From Paeniglutamicibacter kerguelensis (GTDB lineage Bacteria > Actinomycetota > Actinomycetes > Actinomycetales > Micrococcaceae), in contig NZ_JAGIOF010000004.1 in NCBI RefSeq assembly GCF_017876535.1, positions 434,001 through 498,000 of the forward strand: a stretch of 64,000 bases of DNA, read 5' to 3'. The position numbers and the translations under genes were made by a program. The first letter of the stretch is position 1, and the number at the start of each line of letters is the position of its first letter. The notes under the pieces were generated by a model. It worked only from the letters and a program-made list of their open reading frames with translations, was not told the origin of the DNA and did no database searches. Below are positions 61,297 through 64,000 of the stretch, piece by piece.

Positions 61297-62199
61297 CTAG
61301 ATGGCTTTGGCGCTCTCCCGCAGGAGGCGCAGGAACGCCTGCACTGCCGAGGACCTGGCCTCATCCTTCCGCACGATGGCCGCGGTGCTGGCATGCGCCC
61401 ACTCGAAGGGAAGCGGGACGAGTGAAACGCCGTTGCCGCTGACGGTCGAGTCCAGCAGCGTGTTCGCCATGCAAATGCCGACACCCGCACGCACCATGGC
61501 CTGCGACGCCTCGGAGTTGGGAGTGGTGTAGACGATCTTGGCCTCGACCCCCTCGAGCAAGCGCTCCCACGCCTTACAGAAGATGCTTGAGTCCGCGGGG
61601 AAGATCAGCGCCTCCCCCTCCAGGTCCGAAGGGACGAAGTCGTCCTTGTCGGCGAGCCTGTGCCCTTCGGGAACGCACAGGACCAACCGGCCGGAACTCA
61701 GGTCGATGTGGTGGATCAGGGTGTCTTCGGCCGGGGCCAGTTCGATGCCCGGCAGCCGGGTCACTAGTCCCACGTCCAGCTGGCCGCTGATGACGCCGCT
61801 GACAACCATTTTCGACGGCCCCTCATCCACCTCAAACCGGACGTTCGGAAACTCCGTCAGCAGGCGCTTGACCACCCTGGGAAGGATGGTCTGGGACGCG
61901 GCCGGCACCGTGCCGAGCCGGACGGTGCCAAGCTTCAGTCCGCCGATGGCACTGGCTTCCTCGCGCAGCATCCTCTCGGCTTGGACCGCCGCAACCACAT
62001 GCGGCAGGATCCTTTCCGCGGCATAGGTCGGGCGCACGCCCTTGGCCCCGCGGGTTACCAGAATGACACCGAGATCTTCTTCGAGGCGCTGCACCTGGTT
62101 GGTGATTGTTGGTTGGGAGATATCGAGCTCCTTGGCTGCCTGGCGGAATGAACCCGTCCGCAGCGCCGCCTCCAGGTATCGCAATTGCGCGAATCTCAT
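61297..62199 (-). CDS. LysR family transcriptional regulator
   Basis: A 300-residue LysR regulator. The N-terminal winged HTH (about 1-60) carries LRTGSFRQAAKELDISQPTI and QRLEEDLGVILVTR. The C-terminal two-lobed ligand domain (about 90-300) binds a coinducer. The ATG at 62199 follows GGAG. It is encoded between the SDR gene and the acyl-CoA operon on the same strand and probably activates one or both in response to a pathway intermediate, possibly through the site at 60953-60973. Confidence 0.88.
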   Translation of the reverse strand: MRFAQLRYLEAALRTGSFRQAAKELDISQPTITNQVQRLEEDLGVILVTRGAKGVRPTYAAERILPHVVAAVQAERMLREEASAIGGLKLGTVRLGTVPAASQTILPRVVKRLLTEFPNVRFEVDEGPSKMVVSGVISGQLDVGLVTRLPGIELAPAEDTLIHHIDLSSGRLVLCVPEGHRLADKDDFVPSDLEGEALIFPADSSIFCKAWERLLEGVEAKIVYTTPNSEASQAMVRAGVGICMANTLLDSTVSGNGVSLVPLPFEWAHASTAAIVRKDEARSSAVQAFLRLLRESAKAI

Positions 62200-62336
62200 G
62201 GCATTTTCTCCTCTTGTCTCTCGTGGCCCATGGCCACCGGAGGCCAATGTTACCCCGCTCACAACTTTGCGGCCGAAACCGGAGGACTCGTTGGCGTAGC
62301 ATTCGGGCGGGCTGCCCCGCCCGAATGCGCCACCCC

Positions 62337-63146
62337 CTAGAGCTCGTCGAGACCCGTGGAATCCCGGGACAAAGCACCGCCCTCAACGGGGATCGTGGTT
62401 CCGGTGATGTAACCCGCCGCAGGTGAAAGCAGGAAAACAAGCGCGGCAGCGATTTCAAACGGCTGCCCGAGCCGGCCGAGCACCGACCGCGAAGACAGTA
62501 CCTGTGCATCACGGCTGCTGCGCTCCTTGGCGGCCATGCGCGGCGACAGGAAAAGGCCGGGTGCTACTGCGTTGATGCGCACGCCGCGGGGGCCGTGCTC
62601 CGCGGCCATCTGCTTGACCCAGATTTCCAGCGCGGCCTTGGCCGGGCCGTAACCCGGCGCCAGCAAGCCGCCGCGTGAGGCGACGGTGCTGGAGACGTAC
62701 GCAATCGACCCGTTGGAAACCAGGGGCGCCAGCGCCCGCGCGGCCAGGAACGCGTGGCCGAGGTTCGTCTTGAAGTCCTGTTCCCAGGCGTCCAGCGAGT
62801 ACCCGGAGATCTCGTTGCGGTGCATCTGCCCGATCACATCGACATAGCCGTTGATCTGCCCGAATTCCGCGACGACAGCCTCCGCGATGGCGGCCGCACC
62901 CTCCTCGCTGGTGGCGTCGGCAACCAGGAACGGCATGCCCAGTTCCTCGGCCAGCGACCGGAGGGGTTCGGTGTTGATGTCCACGCCGAGCACGCGTCCA
63001 CCCAGGCCGACGATCGTGCGTGCAACGTGCTCGCCCAGGCCGCTGCCGCCGCCGAGGATGACATATGACTTGCCATCGAGCCTGAACAGGTTTGTGTGGA
63101 CGATGCCGGTGGCGGGAAGCGGTCGTGCAGGATTGCTGATTTCCAT
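62337..63146 (-). CDS. SDR family oxidoreductase
   Basis: A 269-residue classical short-chain dehydrogenase. The cofactor loop is GGGSGLGE near 32-39, not the usual TGxxxGIG, and D56 in GVDINT favours NAD. Catalytic S150-S151 and the YGPAK motif (Y164, K168) are present. AGAGGAA precedes ATG 63146. It would oxidise or reduce an alcohol, ketone or hydroxyacyl derivative; substrate unknown. It stands between the ABC permease and LysR genes on the same strand. Confidence 0.86.
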   Translation of the reverse strand: MEISNPARPLPATGIVHTNLFRLDGKSYVILGGGSGLGEHVARTIVGLGGRVLGVDINTEPLRSLAEELGMPFLVADATSEEGAAAIAEAVVAEFGQINGYVDVIGQMHRNEISGYSLDAWEQDFKTNLGHAFLAARALAPLVSNGSIAYVSSTVASRGGLLAPGYGPAKAALEIWVKQMAAEHGPRGVRINAVAPGLFLSPRMAAKERSSRDAQVLSSRSVLGRLGQPFEIAAALVFLLSPAAGYITGTTIPVEGGALSRDSTGLDEL

Positions 63147-63239
63147 GGGGTTCCTCTCGTTGCACGAAACCGGCCGGGGACGCATTGAATGTGCCCCGGC
63201 CGGTTTCGTTCGGACCATTGTTTTTGAATCGTTAGCGAA

Positions 63240-64000
63240 TTAGCGCGTCCACTTGGTAACTGCTTTTTGCACGCCCGAGATGGAAAGGTCCAGGACCATG
63301 GACAGCAAGCCCATGGCCAGCAGGATTGCGAAGGTCTCCGAAACCTGGAAGTTGTTTGTCACCACGACCAGGCGCTGACCCAGGCCGGTGTAGGCGCCGA
63401 CCATTTCAGAAACCACGGCGCCAAGCACCGAGTAGACGGCACCCAGGCGCAGACCGCCGATGATCGACGGCAGCGCCGAGGGCAGCTCGATCTTGAAGAA
63501 GCGCTGCCTGCGCGTCATGCCCAGCGACTGGGTCAACTGCTTGATGTCGTGGTCGATGCTCTGCAGTGCGCCCATGGTGCTGGTCATCAGCACGAAGAAC
63601 ACGACGCTGAAGGCAACCAGTGCCTTCGGTCCGAAGCCCAAGCCGAACCAGAGGATGAAGATCGGTGCCAACGCCGGACGCGGAAGGCTGTTCATCAGGG
63701 TCAGGAAGGGCCTAGCCGCGACGTGGAGGACCTCGACGCGGGCGAAGGTGACGCCCGCTAGGATGCCGAGGATCGCACCGGAGACCAGCCCGGCCATGGC
63801 ACCACTGAACGTCGCCGAGACGTCGACCCAGAATGTCCCGTCGCCCAGCTGCTTGATGAACGACGTCCCGACATCGCCGGGGGTTGAAATCAGCGTCGGG
63901 TCCATGATTCCCTGGCCGGTCACAAAGGCCCAGGTGAAGACGAATGCGGCGAGCACGCCGACCCTCAGGCCCCAGACGCTCAGCTGTCGGTTGATGCGCG
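63240..64000 (-). CDS. ABC transporter permease, 5' end outside the window
   Basis: A partial permease of the SsuC/TauC/NrtB type; about 253 codons are visible and the frame stays open to the right edge (RINRQLSVWGLRVG), so the start lies beyond 64000. Five or six membrane segments and the coupling EAA loop (SIDHDIKQLTQSLGMTRRQRFFKIELPSALP) are visible. It is followed by the SDR gene after 93 nt. It may be the channel for the two NMT1/SsuA-like binding proteins 10-14 kb away. Confidence 0.85.
   Translation of the reverse strand, partial: RINRQLSVWGLRVGVLAAFVFTWAFVTGQGIMDPTLISTPGDVGTSFIKQLGDGTFWVDVSATFSGAMAGLVSGAILGILAGVTFARVEVLHVAARPFLTLMNSLPRPALAPIFILWFGLGFGPKALVAFSVVFFVLMTSTMGALQSIDHDIKQLTQSLGMTRRQRFFKIELPSALPSIIGGLRLGAVYSVLGAVVSEMVGAYTGLGQRLVVVTNNFQVSETFAILLAMGLLSMVLDLSISGVQKAVTKWTR

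Noticed and set aside
1..64000. CRISPR array, prophage or insertion sequence
   Set aside because: No regularly spaced repeats, integrase, transposase or phage structural genes were seen. The only large internal repeat is the duplicated substrate-binding protein gene.

Overview
The window is one dense, high-GC chromosomal segment of an actinobacterium, most likely a Micrococcaceae member of the Arthrobacter / Paeniglutamicibacter / Glutamicibacter group. The basis is gene style: GTG and TTG starts behind AAGGAG-type ribosome sites, frequent ATGA overlaps, DisA beside RadA, a DUF47-Pit pair and a Streptomyces-like PHO box. The genus is inferred. I see no prophage, insertion sequence, CRISPR array, rRNA or replication origin. 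One tRNA (Lys, UUU) is present.

Layout. 0-8.6 kb: a partial O-methyltransferase with a thiamine-binding protein, a lipoprotein, AzlCD amino-acid exporter, and membrane or housekeeping genes (DUF308, GDPD, DUF445, EcsC, SHOCT, DUF2871, an esterase). 8.7-14.6 kb: amino-acid metabolism (PLP deaminase/aldolase, ALO-type flavin oxidase, Lrp regulator, HisC-like aminotransferase, APC permease). 14.6-22 kb: a secreted endonuclease/exonuclease/phosphatase protein, a ThDP enzyme, a HelR-type RNA polymerase-protecting motor with a rifamycin-element-like palindrome upstream, a siderophore-interacting flavoprotein and tRNA-Lys. 22-31.7 kb: a FetB-like permease, a conserved unknown, low-affinity phosphate uptake (DUF47-Pit), a PadR/HAAS pair and the high-affinity pstSCAB operon with a visible PHO box. 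31.7-37.3 kb: FUSC protein and genome maintenance (radA, disA, mutY).

37.5-64 kb is acyl-CoA and xenobiotic-type catabolism: an acyl-CoA dehydrogenase, a crotonase, a phosphatase-FabG-MaoC-thiolase run, then a minus-strand block. That block holds NIPSNAP, GlcG/HbpS, a small barrel protein, amidase, a CYP199-like P450 and its VanB-type reductase. Next come a substrate-binding protein and a probable 10-kb operon read from 60.9 to 50.9 kb: ADP-forming acyl-CoA ligase, three-part acyl-CoA carboxylase, quinone oxidoreductase, a second near-identical substrate-binding protein, an ACAD10/11-like kinase and an ACAD10/11-like dehydrogenase. A LysR gene, an SDR and an ABC permease lie upstream, and a LysR-type inverted repeat sits in front of the ligase.

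How it may work together: the lipoproteins and permease would import an organic acid or amide. The P450 system and amidase would trim it. The ligase, the kinase/dehydrogenase pair, carboxylase, crotonase, FabG, MaoC and thiolase would carry it through CoA-thioester steps to central metabolism. The substrate is unknown. The most notable items are the HelR locus, the split ACAD11-like module between duplicated binding proteins, and the P450-reductase-amidase cluster.
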